From Oligoflexales bacterium (GTDB lineage Bacteria; Bdellovibrionota_B; Oligoflexia; Oligoflexales; RGVZ01), in the NCBI GenBank assembly GCA_947468665.1, contig CANILH010000028.1, positions 1 to 34,800 on the forward strand: DNA of 34,800 nucleotides, given 5' to 3'. Both the position numbers and the translations under genes were made by a program. Every line of letters starts with the position of its first letter. The first letter of the stretch is position 1. The notes beneath the pieces are model-generated. The model was not told where the DNA came from. It saw only the letters and a program-made list of their open reading frames with translations, and searched no databases. Positions 1 through 9,284 of the stretch are shown one piece after another.

Positions 1-444
1 ACTGGCCACTGGGTGATGCCAGGGAATATTAAAACCCACCTTGACCGCCAGAGCTTCAAGCTCGCCAAGAAGCCGCTTGCGGTCCACCGGCGCGAATAGT
101 CTCATCAGAACTGAAGAGGACGTGATCTCACGACCCAAGATGACGTTATCAAGTGCCGAATGGACAGGCGAGAGCATAAAATGCTGGTGCACCATGCCAA
201 GGCGGTTTTGCATGGCTCCACGGGGGGTTTTCCAGGTTCGTGGAACGCCATTAAACAAAATATCTCCGGACGTCGGCGTCTCAAGACCAAACAGCATCTT
301 CATGGCTGTCGTCTTACCGGCTCCATTCTCACCAATGATCGCGTGCACTGAGCCCCGGGCAACGTTAAACGACAGGTCATCGTTTGCGGAGAACGCGCCG
401 TATTTCTTTGTTACATGGCTAAACGCTATAAGAGGAGTGGTCAA
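1..444 (-). CDS. ABC transporter ATP-binding protein (sugar/nucleoside-uptake type), 3' end cut by window edge
   Basis: Not in the ORF track, but the minus strand reads (TTG)TTPLIAFSHVTKKYGAFSANDDLSFNVARGSVHAIIGENGAGKTTAMKMLFGLETPTSGDILFNG...GMVHQHFMLSPVHSALDNVILG; Walker A GENGAGKTT and a Q-loop-like segment. Located directly downstream of the BMP-family gene. TTG start inferred because an upstream in-frame TGA excludes the nearby ATG. Confidence 0.85.
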   Translation of the reverse strand, partial: MTTPLIAFSHVTKKYGAFSANDDLSFNVARGSVHAIIGENGAGKTTAMKMLFGLETPTSGDILFNGVPRTWKTPRGAMQNRLGMVHQHFMLSPVHSALDNVILGREITSSSVLMRLFAPVDRKRLLGELEALAVKVGFNIPWHHPVAS

Positions 445-475
445 AACTCAAAGTCCCATGAATTGATAACCGCGG

Positions 476-1486
476 TTATTTCTTCTGCAGGTAATAGTCT
501 GGAACTTTAATCTTACCAGATTTGATGTCAGCTATGATGGCGTCGGCCTTCTTTTGCATGGCAGGTGTTATGAGCCCTTTGTTGTGCTCATCCATGGCCA
601 TGCCAATACCGCCGGTTTTAAATCCATGAAACACGGTCTCGCCGCCCTTAAGGGTGCCGGCTTTCGCGGCCTTGATTGCCTCAAACACGGCCACATCAAC
701 TGACTTCAGCATACTGGTAAGAATCCGGCCTGGTTTGATGGCATTTTGATTGCTGTCACAACCGATGGCCAGAAATTTCTTTTCTTCCGCCGCGTCAAAG
801 ACCCCGATCCCCGATGATCCGGCCCCGTGAAATATAACATCGGCTCCTTGTGAATGCTGCAGCAGAGCCAGCTCTTTGGCTTTCGGTGGATTATTGAACG
901 AGTCACCGGTCACCCCAATATAGGCAATCTGTGTCTTGGCCTTGGGGTCCACATAATGAACGCCCGCCTCATAGCCCATGGCGAAACGACGAATCAACGG
1001 AATGTCCATGCCACCGATAAATCCGACATTACCAGACTTAGATGCCATGGCCGCCATGGCACCCATGAGAAAGGCCCCCTCATGCTCAGCGAACATCACA
1101 GACGTGACGTTTGGTTTTTTGACCTCACTGTCGATAATGACAAATTTGCGGTCAGCAAAAGATCGGGCGGTCGCCGCGACGGCGCCGGCTTGACCGAACC
1201 CAACTGCGATCAGAAGATCGGACTTCTTACCGGCCAGAGCCCGCATCAAACTCTCTGCTGATGCTGCGTCCCGGGCCTCTACTGTTTTGACTTTCACGCC
1301 GAGTTCTTTTTCGGCTTTTTGACTGCCGCGAAAGGCCGATGCGTTGAAGGACTGATCGTCCTTGCCTGCCTTATCAAGAATCAATCCGACGTTAAAATCA
1401 CCTGCGAAAACCACAGGCATCCGGAGAAAAAAGACTACCAACAAAAACAACCTGAGAAACCGCATGTTCATCCTCAATTTCGCCAA
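476..1486 (-). CDS. BMP family (PnrA/Med-like) ABC transporter substrate-binding protein
   Basis: 336 aa, N-terminal signal peptide, FNVGLILDKAGKDDQSFNASAFRGSQKAEKELG and DVIFHGAGSSGIGVFDAA..FLAIGCDSNQN motifs typical of the BMP lipoprotein family; next to the ABC ATPase gene. Confidence 0.9.
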   Translation of the reverse strand: MAKLRMNMRFLRLFLLVVFFLRMPVVFAGDFNVGLILDKAGKDDQSFNASAFRGSQKAEKELGVKVKTVEARDAASAESLMRALAGKKSDLLIAVGFGQAGAVAATARSFADRKFVIIDSEVKKPNVTSVMFAEHEGAFLMGAMAAMASKSGNVGFIGGMDIPLIRRFAMGYEAGVHYVDPKAKTQIAYIGVTGDSFNNPPKAKELALLQHSQGADVIFHGAGSSGIGVFDAAEEKKFLAIGCDSNQNAIKPGRILTSMLKSVDVAVFEAIKAAKAGTLKGGETVFHGFKTGGIGMAMDEHNKGLITPAMQKKADAIIADIKSGKIKVPDYYLQKK

Positions 1487-1587
1487 TTAGTCCTGAAATA
1501 TAATCAAGCCACAGCATACCACGCCAAACGGAGCTTGCCAGTCGCAACTGTCATTTAACGATGTTGATTTAGACAGTTAACCGCGAC

Positions 1588-2022
1588 TCAGCGGGCAACC
1601 GTCACAGCCTTATCACTCTCAATCTGCAACCGTACAGCCCCCTCGCTGTCGCCAGCTGTTCTTTGCAGAGACGGTTGAATGGTGATCGTAGAGAGGCCTT
1701 TGAAGCTGTATAGAAATGGCGCACCTGGAGTTATGCGGACATATTTGACCCGGTCCTGGTGGGTGTCAAATATGGCGAGCTTGATCGGCGACGCGAATGT
1801 CTCTCCATTGCCGATGGGAACAATCCGGAGAGTCTGCGGGTTATCTGTACTGGATAGTTTTATGCGCGCGCCCATGGGAACGATAGTTTTCGCGGCGGGT
1901 GGAACCGTCACTTCGGCGCCAACTGGCATCTGATCCACCGCGAAGTGATCCGCGAACGCTGCTTCAGAGCAAAGTGCTACCGCGATACTTAACAGGCTAT
2001 TGCGAATCATGGCATACCTCAC
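1588..2022 (-). CDS. hypothetical secreted protein
   Basis: 144 aa ORF with N-terminal signal-like sequence (MIRNSLLSIAVALCSEAAFA), collinear with neighbours. Confidence 0.6.
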   Translation of the reverse strand: MRYAMIRNSLLSIAVALCSEAAFADHFAVDQMPVGAEVTVPPAAKTIVPMGARIKLSSTDNPQTLRIVPIGNGETFASPIKLAIFDTHQDRVKYVRITPGAPFLYSFKGLSTITIQPSLQRTAGDSEGAVRLQIESDKAVTVAR

Positions 2023-2045
2023 TCGGTGATAATTTAAACTGTGCT

Positions 2046-3116
2046 CTATTGTCCAACACCTGATAGCTTAAGTTCAAGGTCAGATTTGCTGGTAGCAAAT
2101 CTCAAAGCCTCTTCCCGTGTAATCATATCGCTTGTAACAAGGCTCGCAAGTGAGTCATCAAAAGTCTGCATGCCATAGGCACCTTGTCCGTCACGGATCA
2201 AGTGTCTGAGACCCATGTAATCATCGCCCTCCCGGATTTGGTCCCGCACCGCCGGGGTTCCAATTAAAACCTCAACGGTAGCGGTCATCCCACGCCCATC
2301 CGCGCGCTGAACCAGACGCTGGCTGATCACGGCCTTAAGGGATGAGGCCAGCGACATACGGATATTTTTCGAGTCCTCGGCGCCAAACATGCCGCCAATC
2401 CGGGTGAAGGTCTCGACAGCGTCAGACGTATGGAGCGTTGACAGAACCAAATGGCCGGTTTCCGCGGCTCGAAGCGCGGTCTCTACCGTCTCCCTGTCCC
2501 GCAGCTCGCCCACCATGATCACGTCAGGGTTTTGCCGCATCGCAGATCTAAGGGCGGTGCTAAATGACTCGGTATCAAGCCCAACTTCCCGCTGCTCAAT
2601 GACTGACATCTCATCGCGGAGCAGATACTCGATGGGATCCTCAATGGTAATGATGTGGTCCGCGCGCGTGCGATTGATCCGGTCAACCATAGCTGCGAGT
2701 GTCGAACTTTTACCGCTGCCTGTGACACCCGTCACAAGGATAAGTCCGCGACGTTCCTCGGTGAGGGACGCGACAATCTTAGGAAGATGAAGTTCCTCAA
2801 GTGTTCTGACGTGCCCCAATACCACACGCGCCACAATGGCGTGGGTGCCGCGCTGCATAAAAACATTAACCCTGAAGCGGTGCCCGTCAGGGGACTGATA
2901 GGCGAAATCACGCTCTTTGCGAAGATCTCTTTTATCCTGCGGCAAAATCTGCTGAAGCCAGCTCATCATGAGTTCCGGCGTGATGACACTGCCGTTTTCC
3001 GGGGCAACCAGGTCTCCGCGAAACCGGAAACGGGGCAACGCGCCAGTTTTTAGCACCACGTCTGAGGCTCCACCGCGCACTGCCGCTGTTAGAATCTGAT
3101 CAATCTGCATGACCAT
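2046..3116 (-). CDS. PilT/PilU-type twitching motility ATPase
   Basis: 356 aa; Walker A GVTGSGKSSTLAAM, Asp box ITIEDPIEY, Walker B NPDVIMVGELRDRETVETALRAAETGHLVLSTLHT; C-terminal LIRDGQ..MQTFDDSL. PilT versus PilU not resolved. Confidence 0.93.
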   Translation of the reverse strand: MVMQIDQILTAAVRGGASDVVLKTGALPRFRFRGDLVAPENGSVITPELMMSWLQQILPQDKRDLRKERDFAYQSPDGHRFRVNVFMQRGTHAIVARVVLGHVRTLEELHLPKIVASLTEERRGLILVTGVTGSGKSSTLAAMVDRINRTRADHIITIEDPIEYLLRDEMSVIEQREVGLDTESFSTALRSAMRQNPDVIMVGELRDRETVETALRAAETGHLVLSTLHTSDAVETFTRIGGMFGAEDSKNIRMSLASSLKAVISQRLVQRADGRGMTATVEVLIGTPAVRDQIREGDDYMGLRHLIRDGQGAYGMQTFDDSLASLVTSDMITREEALRFATSKSDLELKLSGVGQ

Positions 3117-3145
3117 CTGCCTCGCCGGACTTCAGCCCGATTAAC

Positions 3146-4198
3146 TCAACGTAATTTTAGAAGGAGCACCATCAGAGTCAGCGTGAGCGACATCTGAATA
3201 AGGCTGAAACGAACCAAAACCTGGGGCGTACTCCAGTTCATGTTCTTGCGAACGTGATCATGGAGCGGAAACCGAATATCCTTGAATATGGCGATTTTGA
3301 AAAACCGCAGCAGTGCCACTTTTAGAAGGCCGGTGCCACCATTGACGAGCATCACTCCGGCAACGATTAGCGAGAGGAATGGGTTGCCGCATTTCAAAAC
3401 AAGCACACCAAGCAAAAAACCCATAGCCCGGGAGCCGGCGTCACCCATCAAAAGCGAGCTTGGGTGAGCATTATGCCACAAATATCCGGCCATAGTCCCC
3501 GCCATTGAGACCGCGAGAATTCCGTAAGCCGCCCCATCAGTGTAGTGCGGCACAAGCAAATAACTAGACATCTCAACGTGGCCCAAAACAAAGTACAGCA
3601 AGGCACCAAGGCTTAAAAATGCAATGCTGCTGAGAGTGCCACTCAGTCCGTCGACCCCGTCCGTGCAGTTTGTCGCGTTGATGGCAGTCCATATCCAGAC
3701 CACACCCAAAGGAATTGAGACGATTGGATCGAGAAGAACCTGCGTTTTGGTAAAAGGCAGCCAAATCTCGACCGGGCCTAAACCACCAATCAAAAGAGCG
3801 GCGCAAACACCGATTACCAAATCGATAGCACCTTTAACATACTCACCCCAGGCGTCATTTGACTTGTCGTCAAGAAAGCCAAAAATACACGCGGTTAGTG
3901 TAAGTGCCAGAACGCCGAGAATTTCCCAGTTCAGCGGCAGCACAAAAAGCTGCACCGCCAGAAACATCGGAATAAAAACAATTCCGGCGCCCGTGGGTTT
4001 ACCCCGAGCGTTTTTGGCCTCAACAGCGTGCGCGCGACCGCGGTCACGCGGACAATATCTCGCCGTCAATGACGGAAGAAGTCGCCATGTCAGAAGACCG
4101 CAAGCGACAAAACCAAGGCCGCCGAGAAAAAAATGCGACGTGAGAAGCCTAAACGGCCCCCAAGAATTCTCAATCAAGCCCCCTAACCAATAGAGCAT
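3146..4198 (-). CDS. mraY: phospho-N-acetylmuramoyl-pentapeptide-transferase-like protein (MraY family)
   Basis: 350 aa polytopic protein; DDKSNDAWGEY, NATNCTDGVDGLSG, GDAGSRAMGFLLG, FPLHDHVRKNMNWSTPQVLVRF motifs; N-terminus MLYWLGGL resembles MraY. Confidence 0.8.
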   Translation of the reverse strand: MLYWLGGLIENSWGPFRLLTSHFFLGGLGFVACGLLTWRLLPSLTARYCPRDRGRAHAVEAKNARGKPTGAGIVFIPMFLAVQLFVLPLNWEILGVLALTLTACIFGFLDDKSNDAWGEYVKGAIDLVIGVCAALLIGGLGPVEIWLPFTKTQVLLDPIVSIPLGVVWIWTAINATNCTDGVDGLSGTLSSIAFLSLGALLYFVLGHVEMSSYLLVPHYTDGAAYGILAVSMAGTMAGYLWHNAHPSSLLMGDAGSRAMGFLLGVLVLKCGNPFLSLIVAGVMLVNGGTGLLKVALLRFFKIAIFKDIRFPLHDHVRKNMNWSTPQVLVRFSLIQMSLTLTLMVLLLKLR

Positions 4199-4512
4199 CT
4201 AAGGCAACTCCCTAAAAAAATGGTTAACATCAAAAATTATATGATAAAAAAGTGGGAACGCCAATTTTTTGGGCGAATATTATTGATCTTTTTATAGCCC
4301 TCCCAAACCAGTCACTATATGCCAGATTTATTCACCACATAGAACACTCGCTGGTTGAGAATGCCTATACGGCAGCCTTTGGCTCAATCCAGCCTTCACT
4401 GCCTTCGCTCGCCTATTTAGGCGATAATTGACAAATTTTTATTCGCCTCCTAGCATTATCAGAACGTTCTTATAATATTTTTGTTTTTAATCGCTAAGAA
4501 AAGGGGTTTCTT

Positions 4513-4641
4513 ATGGTCAGAGTTATTTTGTGCGCTCTGGTATCAGTCGCTTTCATCGCGGGTTGCGGTAAAAAGAAAAGTGACGCGGCGGCGGCAGCGA
4601 CGTCGTCTTTGCCTTCAAGCATTTCAGCATCCACCAAGTAA
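4513..4641 (+). CDS. small (42 aa) predicted lipoprotein
   Basis: Translated by eye: MVRVILCALVSVAFIAGCGKKKSDAAAAATSSLPSSISASTK*; lipobox-like FIAGC, charged KKK after the Cys. Below the ORF track length cutoff. Confidence 0.55.
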   Translation: MVRVILCALVSVAFIAGCGKKKSDAAAAATSSLPSSISASTK

Positions 4642-4681
4642 TTTAATTTTTTGCTAACTAAACAAAATCAAGGGACAACCC

Positions 4682-5866
4682 ATGAAAATGAACAAAGGCA
4701 TCATCCTCGCCGGTCTCGTCGGTACATCATTTACGATTCCTGGCCTCGTCATGAAAAAATCTGCACCCCTCGCTAATAAGCCAATCCAAAGCGCTATCAG
4801 CCTGGCTGAAGCGTTTGCCGGCACAGACGCTGGCGGAAAGCCTACTGATACCTGCCACGACGCGTTTGAAGCTGTGATGAAAGATCAGCCTAAGAGAGGC
4901 GCGTACAAAGAAGGAGTTTTAGATCACCTACATATGGAACTCTATCGCGCAAACAAAATCGAAACCGCAGACGTCGAGATGATTTTCTGTCGTTTGATCA
5001 ACGTTATGGGCATGGATCCCGATGTGTCAACTTTGACAGAAACTGGCACTGACCTCACCAAAACAGATCCTCGCGGCAGCACTATTATCGCGACAGTTTC
5101 CAAACCTACAGAGACCTGGGCCACGACTGCCGGATATACCGCGAAAGTTGTCATCAAGGCCGATGGAACACAATTCTTGGCAATGTGGTGGGCGGGTTCA
5201 GCTGACGCGTCCAAAGGTTATGTAATTCAAGGCTCCAACCCAATGGCCGTTGATAAGGACGTAAAGCGCCTTCGCTTCGCGCAGTGGGACAAAACCACTA
5301 CCGACCAAACTGTTAAAATTTTCGCGTCACAATTCGCGACAACCTTCCTCACCACCACTACGGCCCCTGCCGATGCTAAAGGCCCCGCTGGCGACAACGC
5401 TCACTTTGCACGCATAAGCTACAACACCTCAACCGCCGCTGTAACAGCTCAATCTGTTGAGATTCGCCCAGGACGCGCCACCGCTGAGGCAGGCACCTTT
5501 AAATGCGTCCGCACATACTTCACTGGCACCCTTGGCGGATCTATCGACGGTTACCGCCCAGCAAAAGGTCTTGAGGAAGTTGTAACTGAGACCTCGACAG
5601 GCGGCGTATCCGCAGGCACTGCGGGCGCTGGTTGCGAAGCAGGCACAGCCGGCTCAGCGAATTGTGGTATGGATGGCGTTTCAGCTGTCACTGACTCCAC
5701 AACAACAGCTGAACATTCCGGCACCGCGTCACCAGGCAGCGCTCTTGGTTCCGGCACGTTCGACTGGAGCTGTAGTGACCTCAATGGCGCGGGCGACATA
5801 GGCAAACCTTTCGCCAGCAACACTGTTGACTTCACGACAGCACCATCCACTGTTTTCCCTAAATAA
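4682..5866 (+). CDS. hypothetical secreted/surface protein, Thr/Ala/Gly-rich
   Basis: 394 aa with signal-like N-terminus MKMNKGIILAGLVGTSFTIPGLV; repetitive small-residue C-terminal half with Cys pairs; ends just before a strong terminator. Confidence 0.75.
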   Translation: MKMNKGIILAGLVGTSFTIPGLVMKKSAPLANKPIQSAISLAEAFAGTDAGGKPTDTCHDAFEAVMKDQPKRGAYKEGVLDHLHMELYRANKIETADVEMIFCRLINVMGMDPDVSTLTETGTDLTKTDPRGSTIIATVSKPTETWATTAGYTAKVVIKADGTQFLAMWWAGSADASKGYVIQGSNPMAVDKDVKRLRFAQWDKTTTDQTVKIFASQFATTFLTTTTAPADAKGPAGDNAHFARISYNTSTAAVTAQSVEIRPGRATAEAGTFKCVRTYFTGTLGGSIDGYRPAKGLEEVVTETSTGGVSAGTAGAGCEAGTAGSANCGMDGVSAVTDSTTTAEHSGTASPGSALGSGTFDWSCSDLNGAGDIGKPFASNTVDFTTAPSTVFPK

Positions 5867-5907
5867 TCAGGGGAATTCTGGGGACACGCAATTGTTATCT
5901 GTTCAAA

Positions 5908-5941
5908 AAAAGGCCCGCGAACTCAAGTTCGCGGGCCTTTT
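5908..5941. terminator. bidirectional intrinsic terminator between convergent genes
   Basis: AAAAGGCCCGCGAACT-CA-AGTTCGCGGGCCTTTT: perfect GC-rich stem with A-tract and T-tract on either side, between genes ending at 5866 (+) and 5961 (-). Confidence 0.92.
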
Positions 5942-5960
5942 AATTCACATAATATTCAAC

Positions 5961-7856
5961 CTAGAACGCGTAGTTGGCACTGATATTTAACGTTGTCACA
6001 GTCTGCTGACTCCAGTCCTCAGCCTGCATTTTCTTCGCCAGTGATGCCTCCCCAACCGACAATGAGCGATCCGTGTAATCATAGGACGCACTAAACGCCA
6101 CAAAACTTACGGGCGAAACCTTCAGAGTTACCAGAAGTCTTTTTCCGGTTCCCTTGGCCATGGCCTCATCCGGACCATCTTTGACCGCGCCCCCATTCAA
6201 AACAACAAGGTTGGCGTACTGATACATTGCGCCAGATGTCACAAGTGAAACTCCAAAACTCATGTTGTAGGTACCCTCGAACTTCGCGGATGTCTCGTTC
6301 AGAACTGTTTTCCCGGCCATAAGCTCTCCGCGGGTTCTATCAGTCTTATTGCCACTGATGCCAAGGCTGTAGTCGTCAAAATTTCGGACCCAGCCCAGAT
6401 CCAGCTGTGTAACTGATTTTATGCCCAGCTCCCGCTCTGGTTTGCTGTTGTCTATTTTTGTTACCGCACCCGTGGTTGTCGTATTCTCGCTGTTTCGGGC
6501 CAGCGATAATTTTATTGTGGTATTAGTCCGGTTTGCATCCGGAGTCCGCTTATCGGCAATTTGATCCGCCTGCCAACTGGCGTCGAACTTTCCCATTCCC
6601 ATCTCTGCCACAATTTTTACTGACGGCGTTGTCGTTGTTAAATCAGCCTTGGAAGAGCCCCTGGTTCGATCTTGCTTTACTTTATAACCGGCTCCTATAT
6701 CAACAGGTTCGCTCACTGGATACTCTCCACTCAAACCATATGCCTGCGAGATCGTAAAGATCGACGTATCCGTTTTAGCCTGAACATTTTGAACATTTGT
6801 TGGATCAGCGGCGTCAGCCACCAAAGCTGATGTGGATTTTTTACTGTCTGTACTCTCATAAGACGGCGTAAGATTCAGATCAATGCTCGGCTGACCACCA
6901 AACGGCCGGGGTTTGCCTAAGTGCTTAAGATCCAGTGCGAGAGATGCCGATGGTGTTTGTTTATCCTCCTGCGACTGAGACAGCCCATTAAAATCTCTGT
7001 GAGTTGAAACCTGCTTCCAGCCCAAAGATGGCTTGACTGAGTAAGTCGTCGCGGCCTTTGGTGGCGGCAGCGCGGCGGGCTTGGTCGCCGGGGACGTCTG
7101 CTGCGCTCCGGGCGCCGCGGACGTCCCCGGCGCCTCCATCTCCGGCGGCTGCTGTAACGCGTAATACTGCTGACTTTGATATGTGTACTGCTGCGGCTGA
7201 TCAAAGACACCCTGTCGCTCATTGTCAAGAATGCGGTCAATCTCTGATAGCAATTGCCGGCGCTGGGAATTTAATGTCGGTGGAATTTTTCTCGCGGTAC
7301 GCAAATAAGCCTGCGCCTTCTGGTAAAGCTTAAAGTGCATCAAAGAAACACCCGTATAGTACTTCGTGACATCCCGGTAAGGATGATTTTCAGGAACAAG
7401 CGGAAACCCCTTGATAACGTCCCGATATCGCCTGGCGGCGAACATCGTCAGCAGGTAATCCACTGCGGCCTCACGGGGAATATATGAGGCACCGACACTC
7501 AGGAATAACTTCGCGGCCCGGGGCGTATTACCAATCCTGTAATAACTTTGAGCCATGAGAACAGTGCCCACTTTTGTATTAGGACTTCGTCTTTGCGAGG
7601 CGGCAGCATACTGAATTGCCTCCGCGTAACGTCCCGCCGCGAAAAACTCCCGGGCCTTCATGTAGAGCTCACTAGCTGTCAGTTTAGCGGTTGATTTCGC
7701 GGGAACAGCCGATGTCACTGCCTGCGCGGGTGCAGCAAATACCCTTGCGTTGATTGAGGATACACCGGTCGCGAACAATAAAAAACACGCCCACAGTGAC
7801 ATTACCGCGGCCGCGCGTGCGAAGTTGCGAAAATTTTTTGAATGCCCGCGAACCAT
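5961..7856 (-). CDS. TPR-containing protein with Q/P-rich linker and predicted C-terminal outer-membrane beta-barrel
   Basis: 631 aa; N-terminal hydrophobic segment, TPR-like ELYMKAREFFAAGRYAEAIQYAAASQRR, Q/P/A linker, long C-terminal half with alternating polar/hydrophobic strands ending in aromatic F (TLNISANYAF). Confidence 0.75.
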   Translation of the reverse strand: MVRGHSKNFRNFARAAAVMSLWACFLLFATGVSSINARVFAAPAQAVTSAVPAKSTAKLTASELYMKAREFFAAGRYAEAIQYAAASQRRSPNTKVGTVLMAQSYYRIGNTPRAAKLFLSVGASYIPREAAVDYLLTMFAARRYRDVIKGFPLVPENHPYRDVTKYYTGVSLMHFKLYQKAQAYLRTARKIPPTLNSQRRQLLSEIDRILDNERQGVFDQPQQYTYQSQQYYALQQPPEMEAPGTSAAPGAQQTSPATKPAALPPPKAATTYSVKPSLGWKQVSTHRDFNGLSQSQEDKQTPSASLALDLKHLGKPRPFGGQPSIDLNLTPSYESTDSKKSTSALVADAADPTNVQNVQAKTDTSIFTISQAYGLSGEYPVSEPVDIGAGYKVKQDRTRGSSKADLTTTTPSVKIVAEMGMGKFDASWQADQIADKRTPDANRTNTTIKLSLARNSENTTTTGAVTKIDNSKPERELGIKSVTQLDLGWVRNFDDYSLGISGNKTDRTRGELMAGKTVLNETSAKFEGTYNMSFGVSLVTSGAMYQYANLVVLNGGAVKDGPDEAMAKGTGKRLLVTLKVSPVSFVAFSASYDYTDRSLSVGEASLAKKMQAEDWSQQTVTTLNISANYAF

Positions 7857-7928
7857 CCTGGCTCCAAAAACGACACCATCCTGGTGTCAGCGAAAACATC
7901 CCAAATAACTCAAATCACCAGCAAAACA

Positions 7929-9284
7929 TTAACGAAACCGCAAATCAACGTTCTCCTGTTCTACTTTAGCCACGGCCTGCTCCACCGGCATTCCGCCCAT
8001 GACATAACCCACAAGCTTAACCTCTCCGGACTGGTCACTCCGGCTCATAATGTCGTCAGCACCTAATTTTTGCTGCAGCGGCTGCATAGCCGCTGTCCAT
8101 CGAGGATCCGTGGCTCCCTGACCAATACTCGCGAGACGCGCCAAACCGAGAGCCTCGTGCTCATCAAGAAGTGACTTCACCGCGGGGTCAGCATTGACAC
8201 GGCAGGTACCAAGATCCGAAATCGACGGCTGCGATTCAAAGCAAGTGAGCGCTCCCAGAAATGACGTAGCATCCACACCTCCGGATATTTTATTTCCAGA
8301 CAGGATATCAAGCTGATTTTGCAGTCTCCGGCTCACAGCAGCGACAATATCGGGTGTCACGCCATCATGCGGCTCAGCGCCCAGCGTGGAATCACTCGAG
8401 ATTGAGCGAATCGCGAGACTCGCCGTCATAACGCAGCCTTCATAAAAATTCCTTGGCTTCACCCAGCCTTTACTCGGACGACGTTTTATCCAGTTCGGAT
8501 CCTGCGCAAGAAGCTTCGTCCATGGGTTCTTTTGCAATGCCTTACCCTGGACAAACTGAACTGTCTGGGCAGCGTTCTCGCGCCACTTTCGCTTCCATGA
8601 TTCCACCGAACACTCCTGGGGCGCGAAAGATGGCAAATCTCCCTTAAGGAGTTTCGCGGGAACGCCCTCAATAGCCCCCGTTGTGTAGAACGCGTACATA
8701 CGAAGAAGCGGCAGCCATTGACCTTGTAGCTTCGGAGAACGCGCCATCCGTGCGGCAGCGGGAACAACCTTTATTCCCATCACATTCAAAAACTCCGACG
8801 GATCAGGCTTCTGTGCCAGAGCTGACATATCAGCGACGGTAGGAATATCATCTTTCTTCCCGATAATCACAAGCCCGGCCATCACCGCGATGCCAACAAC
8901 AAGCGCGGCAGAGATTTTCATGGTCCGGGAACGCGTTTTTTGCTTCTCAACATACCGCGCAAGGGAGTCTGACGAACCAGACCGCTCCGAAGATTTACGT
9001 TTGCGGTCTTTTCTCGAGTCTTGCCTCGATATCACGCGGGCGTGTCCGGTTGTCTCACGCCACGAAAGTGGGAGACTGTCGCCCAGGAGGCCGGCTATTT
9101 CCGGATAGTGATGGGACAAATCGTCTTTTTTGTCGAGAACGATCCATGGCCCGCGATGCCCGGAGACCTCGTCCTGCATTCCAAATTCCATTCGCGAAAG
9201 GCGACGCTTGAAGTCATCTACCGGCATGGGGCCAATAAACTCCCGACTGTCTCTACGAACAAGATATAAACGTGAAGCACTCAT
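7929..9284 (-). CDS. membrane protein with N-terminal GYF-like domain and one TM segment
   Basis: 451 aa; N-terminus LYLVRRDSREFIGPMPVDDFKRRLSRMEFGMQDEVSGHRGPWIVLD resembles bacterial GYF_2 domains; TM segment ISAALVVGIAVMAGLVIIG; start codon overlaps upstream stop (TAATG). Confidence 0.7.
   Translation of the reverse strand: MSASRLYLVRRDSREFIGPMPVDDFKRRLSRMEFGMQDEVSGHRGPWIVLDKKDDLSHHYPEIAGLLGDSLPLSWRETTGHARVISRQDSRKDRKRKSSERSGSSDSLARYVEKQKTRSRTMKISAALVVGIAVMAGLVIIGKKDDIPTVADMSALAQKPDPSEFLNVMGIKVVPAAARMARSPKLQGQWLPLLRMYAFYTTGAIEGVPAKLLKGDLPSFAPQECSVESWKRKWRENAAQTVQFVQGKALQKNPWTKLLAQDPNWIKRRPSKGWVKPRNFYEGCVMTASLAIRSISSDSTLGAEPHDGVTPDIVAAVSRRLQNQLDILSGNKISGGVDATSFLGALTCFESQPSISDLGTCRVNADPAVKSLLDEHEALGLARLASIGQGATDPRWTAAMQPLQQKLGADDIMSRSDQSGEVKLVGYVMGGMPVEQAVAKVEQENVDLRFR

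Noticed and set aside
41-466. Plus-strand 141-aa ORF
   Set aside because: Antisense to a clear ABC ATPase reading with Walker A on the minus strand.
3624-4193. Plus-strand 189-aa ORF
   Set aside because: Antisense to the MraY-like gene; composition is that of a mirrored membrane protein gene.
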